This document shows positions 12,495 through 23,800 of a stretch of 64,000 bases of DNA, in pieces. The notes beneath the pieces are model-generated. The model had not been told where the DNA came from. It saw only the letters and a program-made list of their open reading frames with translations, and made no database searches. A program made the position numbers and the translations under genes. This DNA comes from Phytophthora colocasiae (taxonomy: Eukaryota > Oomycota > Peronosporomycetes > Peronosporales > Peronosporaceae). The stretch lies in NCBI GenBank assembly GCA_018806915.1, contig JAGKQI010000092.1, positions 410,501 to 474,500 on the forward strand. Direction: 5' to 3'. Position 1 is the stretch's first letter, and every line of letters begins with the position of its first letter.

Positions 12495-12815
12495 ATGGCT
12501 TCAACACCAGCATCGGCACCACCTGCAGCAACAACCTCGAGCTACCTCATTCCGCCACCTCCGGAACAAGTCTTTGAGTCTTATGAAGAGGCAGAGACTG
12601 CCCTTCACAGATGGAATCGGCGCCAAGTTATTGACGTGACCAAGACCCATAACAAGAAAAACAAGGCACATGAAATTCGACAACGTGATTTCCAATGTGA
12701 TCACTACGGCAAGACCAAGAACACACGTCACCTCCGAGAGAAAGTCGAGTTCGAACACAACGGGGAACCAAATTTGGGTACAAGATGGAGAAGCGGTCGA
12801 TGCGATCAATATTGA
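12495..12815 (+). pseudogene. FAR1-type DNA-binding fragment
   Basis: From the ATG at 12495 the frame reads an Ala/Pro/Ser leader followed by VFESYEEAETALHRWNRR and then a Cys-His stretch (DFQCDHYGKTKN). This is the opening pattern of FAR1/MULE DNA-binding domains. The reading runs into hAT-derived DNA at about 12804 and stops there. It lacks the W.V / HNH second half and the DDE core. It is probably the remnant of this element's own original transposase, or the N-terminus of a chimeric protein. Confidence 0.65.
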
Positions 12816-13236
12816 CCTGCAGGGAGAGCATTATCGTACCAAAAAGATCACAGCCAGTAAACGCAAACTTCCAGTTTATTGTGTGTATCGCTCACGATAA
12901 GCACACCAGTGCAGATCAACTCACGTGTCACGTTCTACTGCTTAAGTTGCGAGAATGAGCTGTCAATTCAAAAGGGAGCATTGTCGCTCCACACAAGAAA
13001 ACACGTCCACCCCGATGAATTACTTGCTTTCCAAGAAAAGGAACGGCTTCAAAAGGGAAATGATGCTCTATATCAGCTGACCAACGTTTCCGTGGAGCCT
13101 GGTGCGTCTGAGCAGACCGTTTTCAACTCAATTGTATCGCAGTGGGTTGGTACTTCTCTATGACCTTTGAGTATCGTCGAGACTGAGTGCGAATAACGCA
13201 AAGACGCAGCTATCGATTCCTTTCTCCTCAAACCGT
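12804..13236 (+). pseudogene. Captured or inserted hAT transposase fragment
   Basis: The stretch matches 15423-15900 of the nearby hAT transposase gene: CTGCAGGGAGAGCATT, then the zinc-finger-like region (LSCENEL against LSCEIEL), HPDELLAFQEKERLQK, QTVFN and IVSQWVGTSL. It contains stops and frame changes. At about 13236 it jumps to sequence matching 17820 onward, so a 1.9 kb part corresponding to the catalytic core is missing. The source is a relative of the neighbouring hAT, not an exact copy. Confidence 0.8.
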
Positions 13237-13336
13237 TGCTAAAACCTTTCCTTGTGTCTGTTATACATGTATGCGTAAGATTCCTCTCGTGGGAACGTTC
13301 CACGTCAAATGCCATAGGCATTTCTGCCTCCATAAA

Positions 13337-13639
13337 CTATGTGACGTTGAAGATCTTGCCGTCGAACAGCATGATGGCAGTGTAGTAGGAGCCATTGTAC
13401 GTGAGCTCACTCCTAAGGTGGTGCACCTGCACATACACCTTATCCGTCGCGTACTTGTACGAGATGTTCGCTGCATTTGAGTTCAGGTTTGCCTCTGTGA
13501 TTGATAGACACTTGCTCCACAAGTCTTGGCAGACCATCAGCGTTCAGAGGGACTTGACGGTGACAACACCTAATGCTACAACTGTAGCCGAGACGATGAG
13601 CAGTACAGTGAATCTTCTCTTGGATGTGTTCTTTACCAT
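13337..13639 (-). pseudogene. Captured gene fragment, membrane-anchored protein N-terminus
   Basis: Read on the minus strand from the ATG at 13639, one frame covers 100 codons with a single TGA near codon 33. It begins MVKNTSKRR, followed by a clear hydrophobic segment (FTVLLIVSATVVALGVV). A polar part with SYKYATDKVYVQVHHL follows and ends at TAG. Codon choice and the continuous frame look like a former cellular gene, not a transposase. I do not recognise the family. Confidence 0.5.
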
Positions 13640-13707
13640 CCGCCAACAATACAGCAACTGTCAGCGGAATCGACATTATCATTAATTAATAGCCAGCCAC
13701 ACACTAC

Positions 13708-14005
13708 CTAGACAACCTTGTTGATCATGTTGACACCGAGGTCCAAGTGTTTCAAGCAGAAGATCTACTTCTTGTTCTTAGCCGTCACAGCATACACAGC
13801 CGTCGTTGAGCAGATGGCAAATGCATCCACTTTCCTGTCACTGATCACAGCGACCGCATTCGTGGTGACGGTAACCCCGTAACCACAGCCTCCACCACGA
13901 CGATTTCCAAGGCATTGAGGGCGTGAGTGGCTTATACGGGCCATCTTCGCTGTTGTATACCAACCAGATGACGACGCAGTTGAGTATTAGACTCTGCGCG
14001 TACAT
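13708..14005 (-). pseudogene. Captured coding fragment, hydrophobic segments
   Basis: Minus-strand frames give MYAQSLILNCVVIWLVYNS, then after a frame change VTVTTNAVAVISDRKVD, AVYAVTAKNKK and a TAG, with the same frame continuing as CLKHLDLGVNMINKVV to a second stop. The hydrophobic runs suggest a polytopic membrane protein. A decayed copy of the MYAQSL region is also recognisable in the neighbouring hAT (reverse strand near 17980-18005), so the fragment belongs to the hAT lineage and was carried into the Pack-MULE with it. Confidence 0.4.
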
Positions 14006-14084
14006 GTTGCCGTTGTGTGTGTTGCCTCCCCTCCCGCTCTAATGGGATCCGTGAATTCACTAGACCGTTGTGTAATCAAACTGC

Positions 14085-14217
14085 TTCCGCACGATTATTC
14101 TTTAAATCAAAATAGTGACAGAATGATGGCTGTCGACGGGTTGGCAGATCGACGTCGCTCGATGACTGTGGGACGTCAGGACGTCATCTGAGTCGACACC
14201 GCGAAGTCGACAGCTCT
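14085..14217 (+). repeat. hAT right end inside the Pack-MULE
   Basis: From TTTAAATCAAAATAGTGACA through repeated ACGTC words to GTCGACAGCTCTA, this matches the right end of the complete hAT at about 18720-18839. No hAT left end and no 8-bp duplication are present in the Pack-MULE. The hAT piece is therefore a truncated passenger and not a simple later insertion. Confidence 0.8.
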
Positions 14218-14427
14218 ACACAATTTGCATGATATGCACAGTTCACAGTTCTTCGGCCCCTGCTCACCTATCCAAAGCAATCCGATACTTCAAAAGTATT
14301 CTTCGTGCTACAGCATTATACATATTAATTGAGTTCACTTACAGCAGCGAAATACTAACAGTAATTCCTCTGGTTGCCCATTTCGCCAAATTAAATAAAC
14401 TCTTTGACAATTACTGTCGGAGTTAAT

Positions 14428-14535
14428 TCATTTGAGATAAAATAAAATTTTGTGTTTACTATTTTTATTTTGGTCGACACATATGATTTTTTGGTACCTC
14501 GAGCTCCGTAACCTCGAGCTCCATAGATTTTCCCC
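14428..14535 (-). repeat. Right terminal inverted repeat of Pack-MULE
   Basis: This is the mirror copy of 12317-12423. It has one more terminal C/G than the left end, which leaves the exact element boundary uncertain by one base. Confidence 0.93.
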
Positions 14536-14967
14536 TTAAGTATGTACGCACATCACTGCAGAGGATTGAAAAGCAAGCGTTGGCGAGCCGCACCATCGAA
14601 AACACCATCGCAGGAACAGAGTCGACGGTACCGAATTTCCTATCTAATAGGGCGCACCATTACTAGAGCTGTCGACGTCGATGGGCCAGGACGTCTTTTC
14701 GAACACTCACAGACGACGTCTGGTCGGTGTCACGCGACGTCGAGTCGACATCCCGTCGACATCCCTTCCATAGTGATCGCTGATTGGTTCATGTTGTGCT
14801 TGGTGAGCCAATCACCTCAAAGCCTCTCATTACCTCGTTGAATTTGCGTCATGACCCTCACGAACGATCCTCCCTAGCAGGAACCCTGTTGGAGCCGTGA
14901 ACTCAGCAGTGATCTCGTGCAAGTGTCGGCACATAGCAGGCTCTTTTGTAGGCAGCGATCTCTCACA

Positions 14968-17742
14968 ATGGACAGCGATTTCGATGGCGAGACCAGTAGA
15001 AGCCTCTTCGCTACTCCTAAGTCAAGGGGAACTTCAAATTCATGTTTAACACAGTCAAGGTCGCGGTCTACACAGAAGAAGCGAGCACCAGCTTCCCCTG
15101 GGTCAAACTTAGCTTCTCCTCCCATGCACGTGACGATTCGTGGACAGAGATCCGACGAGATGCACGAATACTATGAGGACGGCAGACACTTTTCAACTCC
15201 TCAGCCAAAAGGAAGATCTGCTTCGAAGGCACCTTCGACGCAGCGAAAACAATCATCCCAGAAGAAGCGCAAATCAACTCCCAAACAGCCAAGATCAACC
15301 CCCCAGAGATCACGAAACAGGATCAGGATCCCTTCTCCGGTTGAATCCAGGTCTCACCGAGTGGAGTTATCGCAACCAACAACGGGATTTCAGACGTACG
15401 ACACTACCAGCCTTCGGCATTGCCCTGCAGGGAGAGCATTTGCCGTACCGAAAAGATCACAGCGAGTAAAAGCAAACTGGCAGTTTATTGTGTGTATTGC
15501 TCACGATGAGCACGCCAATGTCCCGAGAGATCAACTCACGCGTGACCATGCTAGGTGCTTCTACTGCCTAAGCTGCGAGATTGAGCTGCCAATTCGAAAG
15601 GGAAAGAGCATTGTCGCTCCACACATGAAAAACGTCCACCCCGACGAATTGCTTGCTTTCCAAGAAAAAGAACGGCTTCAAAAGGAAAAGGATGCTTCGC
15701 GTCAACTGACCAACGTTTTCATGGAGTCCGGTTCGTCTGAGCAGACCGTGTTTAACGCAATTGTATCGCAGTGGGTTGGTACTTCTCTACGACCTATGAG
15801 TATTGTCGAGGATCAAGGGCTGATAGAAGTCATACGGTTTGCGAATAATGCAAAGACGCAGCTATCGATTCCTTCACGCCAAACAGTTGCTGAAGGCGTC
15901 CATGCCAAGGCCAGTCAGTATCGTTTGTCGCTTCGCCTCCGTCTTGCAGATGACGATGAATGCTATTTTTCTCTTTCCTCGGACATTTGGACCTCCTAAA
16001 ACGCGAGAGCTTCATCAGCCTCACGCTTCACTACGTGGACTCAACCTTTGATTTTCATTCGTGGACGCTTGAAGTGACTGAAATTCCTGGCAAACATGAC
16101 GGTGATGCTATTGCTGACGTTCTCGTTCGATGTTTCTCGTGGTGGCGCCTTGACCCGAAGCGATGTGTGATTTTCCTGCGAGATGGAGCAACGAATATGA
16201 TCAAGGCTTGCACTACACTAGGTCTGCGGCACATGTCCTGCTCCAGCGCACTCACTACATCTAGTTGTTGGGGGCGCGCTTTTGATAAAAAGTAACGAAC
16301 GAACCACTATCACTAGAGATGGAATCGGCTCCACTGGCTGTCAGCGTGGAAATCAAACTGTGGACGTTGAAACTGTGCCTGCTTTTGTTGACTCAAGTAT
16401 CAGTATGGCTCCAGGTGTAATTTTGCAGCGATCGTGGTGGATGGATGATCAATTGGAGGAGCTGGAAGGAGCTGATGACACCCAAAATGTTGACTCTCAA
16501 AGTGAACCATTCGAGTGGATTAATGACGCTGATATAGATGATCTTTGCGATTCTGTGGCAACATTTGTCAGTATGGTTGAGGCATCTTCCTACACCGAGA
16601 TTAGTTCCGATGACATGGAGGCTGTACGCAAATTGTGCTCCAGTTTCGAAAGCTGTCAACGTACTTTCATCACTCCCAAAAGGATCGAATCGGCTGGAAA
16701 AGCTACAGGCCGATAAAGACCCTCTCGACGTCATGAACGACTGCCCGACTAGATGGAATAGCACGTTTACGATGCTTCAGCGGTTCGTTGATTTAAAGGG
16801 AGCGCTGGAGAAGTTTTTACGTATCTAGAAACCCCCGCTGGCAAGAAGGAGTTTGATGATCGATCTGTAAAAAAATTAAAGCTGCCTACGCCAGAGGAGT
16901 GGCTCACGATTCGATGCCTTGTTGTTCTTCTTGCTCCGTTCAGCGTTGCCTCTGACCAGCTCGGCGCTGAGTCATATCCTACGTTAGTTTCGCTGTACTT
17001 TGTCATTTCTTCCCTGAAGGCAGTTCTCCGTAATGAAGGAATGTTTTGCGAAGTCATTACGACAACGATGGAGACTGAATCTTACGCTTGCCAAGTGCAT
17101 ATGAAGATGCAATCAGTGCGAAAAAGCTTCCTTACATTGATGGAACAACGTTTTGACTCTGCAACGGAGGAAAAAATTCTCTGGATATCACTACTAGACC
17201 CGTATACGACGAATTCAGGTCTTTACACTATGCATCAACGAGACCAAGCAAAGGAACGTCTGCTGGAGGAGATGCTGGGTGTAAAGCGTGCATCCGTTGA
17301 GACCACGTATCAACCCCTACGGCCAGCATTTCATAGTCCCGAAAAGGCCATCAGCGATCCTAAAGAGAAGGCACGTCGAGAAATGCAAGAATTGGTTTAC
17401 ACACCCAGGGTAAATGGTGAGGCGCAGGTTACGAGCGACGAAGTCTTAAAACTTTCGTGCCGGCAGGAATTGGAAAGGTATATCCACAGTTCTTGTGAGG
17501 CAAGCCTGAGCAACACCGATCAAAGTCCATTATCACCACTTTCCTGGTGGAAAACGCATCACTTCAACTTCCCTGTCATTGCCACACTTGCGCGAAAATG
17601 GCTGGGTTGTGTGGCGTCATCGGTGCCGTCAGAGCGAGCTTTCTCCACCGCCGGCAACACGATTACTAAGCGACGAAGCGCTCTTAAAGCTGACACCGTC
17701 CGCGACATAATTTTCATGGCCCAAAACGTGACGGCGGCTTGA
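14968..17742 (+). pseudogene. hAT transposase, several frameshifts
   Basis: The ATG at 14968 opens a Ser/Lys/Arg-rich tail (about 120 codons), then a Cys-containing finger (CFYCLSCEIEL, HMKNVH), then HPDELLAFQEKERL and SSDIWTS. A frame change at about 15995 leads to ISLTLHYVDSTFDFHSWTLE and FLRDGATNMIKAC. Another at about 16240 leads to HSLHLVVGGALL and an acidic stretch. A further one near 16700 leads to NDCPTRWNSTFTMLQR. After the TAG at 16826 the reading resumes and ends in the hAT dimerisation domain (WW..H, FPVIATLARKWL, SSVPSERAFSTAGN). Family motifs come in the correct order, so this is a whole gene broken by at least four lesions. The element is unlikely to move by itself. Confidence 0.88.
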
Positions 17743-18218
17743 ACCTGTTTCCCTGAGTGCAGATAATTTCGAGTACACATTCAATTGAGAAGCATCAACT
17801 ATATATGATGCCATTAATGACAAAACCTTTCTTCGTGCCTGTTATACAAGTTTCACTTCATGGGGATGTAACATCTTGGCTTAATGGCACTACAGTGAGT
17901 GATGCGCAGCATATTTTTCTTCCCGATCACTTCAGGTCAATGTCTTGCTTACTGTGGTGAAAATCAGCAGCAAAGCTGAGTTCTAGACTCTTCGCGTACG
18001 TTTTGCCGTTGTGATCTCCAGCTTTAGCCGCCTGACTGGAAGCTGTTCATCACCCAGACCACCTTCATTGGTACTTCCCTGCTACCCACCGACCGACCGA
18101 TTCGACCAAGATTTCCCCTTCATCAAACAGGAACTTCTCACGTTCACGGAGTTTTTCACCAGACCGGAATCAAAACACGACGTTGACTACCGTTCGGTGA
18201 GCACCCACCCAACCGTGC

Positions 18219-18726
18219 ATGTTGCTCGTAGTTCCCCCGCCAACAAGGAGAATAAGGAACGACTACGACGTTCGACGCCGCCAACGCGGCTACGAGAAGA
18301 GATACCGCGGTCGCAAGAGAGTGAGTATCCTTATCATCGGAGCCAACTTGTTCGTGAAGCGACCAACCGACTGTCTTCCTTTGTGTATTTCCATAGAGAT
18401 ATTTGAAACCACAGCGTGATACGAGGCTTGCACTGGAGCTGAAGCTGGACGTCACCCATCAAAAGGACTGCAAGCCCTACATCCGTGTCGAACAAGACGG
18501 TAACGAGTCATTGCGCTACAAGTTGCTTCTCCTCAAACTGGAGGAGCGAGCGCTCCGGCACGACAACGTTTTCATGGAGACACTTGGGAGAAGCGAGTAT
18601 ACGGACAAGGACGAGCTGCGTACCATCAGCGAGTGGCGGCATAGTGCAGACAAAGTCATCGGTTTAGCTCCAAACTCACTAGACGGTCGTGTACTCAAAC
18701 TTCTACTATTCCGAGTATGTCTTTAA
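18219..18726 (+). pseudogene. Captured two-exon gene fragment inside the hAT
   Basis: Two frames join at a textbook intron (GTGAGT at 18321, CCATAG ending 18396; 76 nt, phase 0). The joined reading is about 143 residues: an Arg-rich part (RRRQRGYEKRYRGRK) followed by RDTRLALELKLDV, IRVEQDGNESLRYK and a helical stretch ending DKVIGLAP. The related hAT piece in the Pack-MULE lacks this block (about 18015-18668). It therefore entered this copy separately, and as genomic DNA, since the intron is kept. I do not recognise the parent protein. Confidence 0.5.
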
Positions 18727-18935
18727 ATCAAAATAGTGACAGACCGATGGATGTCGTCGGGATGTCAGGTCGACGTCGCTCGACGACTGTGGGACGTCCG
18801 GACGTCATCTGAGTCGACACCACGACGTCGACAGCTCTAACCATTACTGTTACCTCTACTGGTAGCTCAATAAAACATGCAAGGATTTGAATTACATAGG
18901 AATAGAAAGTGCAGCCAATCATGTATTGCTTTCAG

Positions 18936-19430
18936 TCAAGAAGAGCGAAATCTACACCTAAGTCTACAGCTACATCGAGAGCTTCTAATCTGCCAACGAG
19001 GTTGTGATGCTGCAAAACTGCCGACAGCAATCCCAGCACCTTCGGCTACCTCTTTGGCTTGCGATTGCAGCATGAACGGCGAGACAGGCACTCCTTCTCG
19101 GCGGAGATCTCTCACCCAGCGTGCAATCATGTCTTCCTCCTCCTCCTCCAGCACAGTTGACAGCCCCATAGGTCGTTTTTTTTGCAAACTCCCCCGACCA
19201 CTTGCCACTGCGCCAACAATTTCGTCCTCTTTCTTAAGCCACTTGTATATTAAGCGCTTTTTACTCCTTTTCTGGGTTGTCTGCAGTTTGTCGTAGAATT
19301 TTCTGATTGTCTTGTGCATGCCGTGCTCGTGGTAATACGCCATTATGTGCGCCTTCTTGCTGTTGGTGACGCTATCGCGCAGATCACCGCACGGTTTGCT
19401 GCGGACACCCTTGATGCTGATACGCCCCAC
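18936..19430 (-). pseudogene. pogo-like transposase, N-terminal part only
   Basis: On the minus strand the frame begins MGRISIKGVR and continues with a helix-turn-helix region (KKAHIMAYYHEHGMHKTIRK, LIYKWLKKEDEI). A CENP-B-like part follows (MIARWVRDLRREGVPVS, FAASQPRW). The DDE catalytic half is absent: the frame breaks shortly before the hAT insertion, and the other side of the hAT has only about 30 bp of this element. It belongs to the element with ends at 14631 and 19607. Confidence 0.7.
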
Positions 19431-19607
19431 GGGTGGAGCTTCGAGGCCATTTTGGCAATGCTTCCCGTCCAGCAGTCATCAGGAGAGCCAGATTTAGGAC
19501 CTTTTCTACGGTGTGCCCTTTGATCCTGTTATCAGCACATTGGCACGCTATTGGCTAATGCCTCTATCTAGAGATTTGACAGGTGCCCTATTAGATAGGA
19601 AATTCGG

Positions 19608-20074
19608 TAGTTGCGATCTTGCCGCCCGCCTCACATTTGGTGGATAGGATCACCGTACTGACTCATGTAGCTCGGTTTCACTTGCTCGGCGAACGAAGCG
19701 ATACATGTACGTTGGTCGGCACAAGCTTTGAGGGAGCAACACGGAGCAACGACCGCAACAATTTATCATGCAGAAGCAGGGTACGCATGGGTGTACAACG
19801 GCTATCCGCCACCACGGCGAATTAGCCAACGCGCTGCAAATGGCCAAAGCCGAGCCGAGCCGAGTCGGTTTGTATATGTACATGTATATCGCTGCGCAAC
19901 GGCGGCACCAGGTCCAACCTAAGATATGCTACAGCAAAAAATAAACTTTTACTAGTGGCGCACCAGTGTTCGAGTCTGGCAGCACTGTACACACAAGCAA
20001 TCATGCAGGACGCGCATGCTATACTGCACGCAGGCTCAGATCGGTCTCGGCTCAGCGGCATAGCCTGCGACTGC
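19608..20074. other. Spacer before pump copy B
   Basis: I see no gene here. Simple GAGCC repeats at about 19850-19860 and several TACATGTA words occur. The right limit is where similarity to pump copy A begins. Confidence 0.5.
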
Positions 20075-20667
20075 TGCTTGACATCTCGCTTTCCTATCCG
20101 CAGCAGGATCGTACCCGGTCCGGTCAGCGAGTTGCCGCACGAAGGAAAAGCCTGCAGCGCCACTGACGCCGTCGCCGCTGGCTGCGGTCGGAAATTGCAG
20201 CACGAACCTGCGGCCGAGCCCAGGATCGCCTTGTAAAACGGAGGCCTCTACGCCGCGCTGCGCTGCCGACGTACACATACCCCTCGCTTGAATTGCACCC
20301 GACAACCAATCACTTCCGATAAAAAAGATACGGATGGTGTCGCATACGGTGTGGTGCACACAAGTTGTCAATAAAACCTCGGGTGTGTTTCTCTTGTCGA
20401 AATAGGCGGCATGCTGCGCTTTGTATGCGGCAGACGAGCCAGCGCGAAGTAACGAGTCGGTTCGGGTCGAAAAACCTCGAGCCGGCCATTCTTTTGGATC
20501 CGGTCGCTGATTGGCCAAATGGTATCGTGGCATCCAATCAGCGCGCGGCTCGAGAGCAGAGAGCAGGCCCGAGCCAAGGGCAACCACAGCGGGCGAGCCA
20601 GGAGGAGGACAGCAGCGGCGTCGTGTGGACGGGCGGTATCCTACCCTACTCAAACTCGGAGCTCGTA

Positions 20668-20684
20668 TTTTCATTCTGCAATTT
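20668..20684 (+). promoter_or_regulatory. Oomycete Inr/FPR core promoter, pump copy B
   Basis: TTTTCATTCTGCAATTT lies 140-156 bp upstream of the ATG and is identical to the motif in copy A. It fits the initiator plus flanking-promoter-region consensus of oomycetes. Confidence 0.7.
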
Positions 20685-20823
20685 CCCGACTGTCACCGAC
20701 GCCCGCGCCTTCGCAGTCGTCCGTTTCCAAGTCGAGAGACCAGCCAGAGCGTCTTCGATCAAGTGAAGTGACCCTTCCAAGTCTTTTTTGAAGCCCTCCG
20801 GCTCCGCACCAGACACACCTCAA

Positions 20824-23800
20824 ATGGCTGGTGCAGCAGGTAACTCGTACATGTCCATGGCGACCCCGAACGACGTCAAGAACTACACGAACGACGTAGG
20901 CCAGATCCAATGGGCGCAGGTTCCGCTGAACGCGGCGCTGGACAAGCTCAAGACGTCCCGTGAGGGTCTGACGTCCGATGAGGCTGAGAAGCGTCTGGCC
21001 GAGTACGGCCCGAACAAGCTCCCAGAGGAGAAGATCAACAAGTTGACGCTGTTCCTGGGCTTTATGTGGAACCCGCTATCGTGGGCTATGGAAGTGGCCG
21101 CTATTCTGTCGATCGTGCTGCTGGATTACGCCGATTTCGCGCTGATCCTGTTCCTGCTGCTGTTGAACGCGTGCATTGGTTACTTCGAGGAAGTGCAGGC
21201 TGGTGACGCCGTGTCGGCTCTGATGGGCCAGTTGGCGCCTGAGGCGAAGGTGTTCCGTGATGGAGAGATCAAGAACATCCCGGCGGACCTTTTGGTGCCT
21301 GGTGATGTCCTCCGTGTGCGTCTTGGTGACGTGATCCCGGCCGACCTCAAGTTCCTCGAGGGCGATGCTATCAAGGTTGACCAGTCGTCGTTGACGGGTG
21401 AGTCGCTTCCAGTGACGAAGAACGAGGGTGACGAGGGTTACTCTGGCTCCGTTGTGAAGCAGGGTGAGATCGAGGCCGTCGTGACCAGCACGGGTATCAA
21501 CACGTTCCTGGGCCGCGCCGCTGAGAAGATCGCGTCCGCTGATGCGCACGGCCGTCTGCAGATGGTGCTGACTACGGTTGGCAACTTCTGCATGGTGTCG
21601 ATCCTGTTCTGGTGTGTGGTGGAGCTGCTGGTGCAGATGGCCGGCCGTACGTCGCAGAACCCGTGCGTCATTGTGACGGACGGTTGCCTGGGCGTGGCCA
21701 ACATCCTGGTGCTGATTGTTGGTGGTATCCCCGTGGCCATGCCGACTGTGCTGTCGGTGACGCTGGCCATCGGTTCGTCGGCTCTGGCGAAGGAGAACGC
21801 CATTGTGACGCGTCTGACGTGCATTGAGGAGATGGCTTCGATGGAGGTGCTGTGCTCGGACAAGACGGGCACGCTGACGCTGAACCAGCTTTCCGTGGAC
21901 ATGGACAACCTGATCCCGTACAACAACTTCACGGCTGACGACATTCTGAAGTTCGGTGCTCTTTCGGCCCGTACGGAGAACAACGAGGCTATTGATGTTG
22001 TGTGCCACAACACGTACCCGGGCAAGGACACGATGTGGGAGGAGTACACGCTGCTGCACTACACTCCGTTCGACCCCACGACGAAGCGCACGATTGCGAA
22101 GCTGAAGGACAACAAGACTGGCGAGATCTTCCGTGCCGTGAAGGGTGCCCCGCAGGTGGTGCTTGACATGGACGTGAACGCGGACACTCTTCGCGTGGAG
22201 GTGGAGGACCGCATCAACGAGTTTGCGTCGCGCGGCTACCGTGGTCTTGGTGTGGGTGTGTCCCGCAGCGGCGATGTTCCGGTGGAGGAGTGCGAGTGGC
22301 AGATGATTGGTCTGCTGCCGCTGTTCGATCCTCCTCGTCACGACACTGCCGACACGGTGAAGAAGGCCATTGCTCTGGGCATTGCGGTGAAGATGGTTAC
22401 TGGTGACCAGAAGGCTATCGCCGTGGAGACGTGCCGTCAGCTGGGAATGCCGACGAACATCCTTGACACTTCTTTCTTCAACACTGCTCCTCCTCCTGGA
22501 CTTGACCTGGCTCAGATGATCTACGACACGGACGGTTTTGCTCAGGTGTTCCCGGAGCACAAGTTCGAGATCGTGAAGCACCTTCAGTCGCTTGACAAGG
22601 TTGTTGGTATGACCGGTGACGGTGTGAACGATGCTCCTGCTCTGGCCCAGGCCGACATTGGTATTGCTGTGGATGATGCGACGGACGCCGCGCGTGCTGC
22701 CGCCGACATCGTGCTTGTTTCCCCCGGTCTGAGTGTGATCATCACGGCCATTCGCATGAGCCGTGAGATCTTCCTGCGCATGAAGAACTACGCCATGTAC
22801 TCGATCGCCATGACGGTCCGTATCGTGTTCACTTTCGGTATCCTGACTGTGGCGTGGAACTGGTACTTCCCTCCTATTCTTGTTGTGATCCTGGCCATCC
22901 TGAACGACGGTACGATTCTGACGATCTCGAAGGACAACGTGGTTGCTTCGCCGCACCCTGACTCGTGGAAGCTGAAGGAGGTGTTCATCTCGTCGATCAC
23001 GTTCGGTCTGTGGCTGACTCTGTCTACGATTGTGCTGTTCGGCATTGTGAACAACTCGAGCGGTTTCGAGAGCACAGGTGTTGAGAACCTGTGCACGGGC
23101 TGCATGAAGGACGAGTGCCACGACTTCTTCCAGGAGCAGTACCAGACGTGTGTGATGGACAACAACGCTACTGGCTGTGGTGAGATGACTGGTTCGGTGC
23201 CGCAGGCCGCTAGCGTGTCGGACGTTGGATCTTTCCGTGAGAGCGCCATTAACGCGTACTGGACCCAGTACCAGGAGAAGTACGACTCTCGCTCGAAGCT
23301 GTTCGAGGACCTTGCGGATGTGCACCTGAACTGGCTGCCGAACGACGCGAAGCCGTCGGCTGAGGTTGCGTACAACCAGTACGTGTACGAGTATACTCTT
23401 GGTGTTGGCGGTGCTGCTTACGAGGGCGACTACGACGTGTTCCAGGCTGCTCAGCTTGGCAAGGGCGTGACGTTCATCGGCAATGACGAGGTCCCCATCA
23501 CGAACGAGGTTGGTTTCTGCGACTACGTGTGGGGCTTCAGCAACTGGAACTCTACGTGGACGCGCGACAACGAGATGATCGGCCCTGGCATCCAGCGCAA
23601 GGAGGGTGTGCTCCGTTCGCTGGTGTACCTGCAGGTGTCTATCTCCGGCCAGGCTCTGATCTTCGTGACGCGTACGGCCGGCAGCAACAACTGGTTCTTC
23701 GCTGAGAAGCCGTGCAACCTGCTGCTGATCGCTTTCGTGTTCGCTCAGATTGTGGCGTCTGTAATCGGCTGGATCGGTTTCGGCGGCTACCCGACGGACC

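Larger units (their letters stand above)
12317..14535. mobile_element. Pack-MULE-like element carrying gene fragments
   Basis: The element is bounded by inverted repeats of about 107 bp that are almost perfect (12317-12423 and 14428-14535). They are flanked by a direct repeat TTAAGTATG (12309-12317 and 14536-14544), 8 or 9 bp depending on where the terminal G run is cut. Long TIRs with a 9-bp duplication are typical of Mutator-like elements. Inside are the first exon of a FAR1/MULE protein, then a piece of a hAT transposase gene, then minus-strand coding remnants of an unrelated membrane protein, then a hAT right end. No complete transposase is present, so it would need one supplied in trans. 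Confidence 0.85.
14664..18839 (+). mobile_element. hAT transposon with perfect 8-bp target duplication
   Basis: The element starts TAGAGCTGTCGACGTCG and ends with its 17-bp reverse complement. The flanking bases ACCATTAC occur at 14656-14663 and 18840-18847. An 8-bp duplication and TAGAG ends are hAT hallmarks. Beyond the TIR, about 90 bp at each end are rich in ACGTC and partly inverted. It carries one broken transposase gene on the plus strand and a foreign-looking spliced fragment near its right end. Confidence 0.93.
14631..19607. mobile_element. pogo/Tc1-mariner-type element split by a hAT
   Basis: Perfect 23-bp inverted ends (starting CCGAATTTCCTATCTAATAG) lie at 14631-14653 and 19585-19607, each bordered by TA (14629-14630, 19608-19609). 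TA duplication is the mark of Tc1/mariner/pogo transposition. Removing the hAT at 14664-18839 and one copy of its 8-bp duplication leaves only about 0.8 kb, which holds the N-terminal part of a CENP-B-type transposase on the minus strand. It was thus non-autonomous before or after the hAT hit. Confidence 0.85.
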
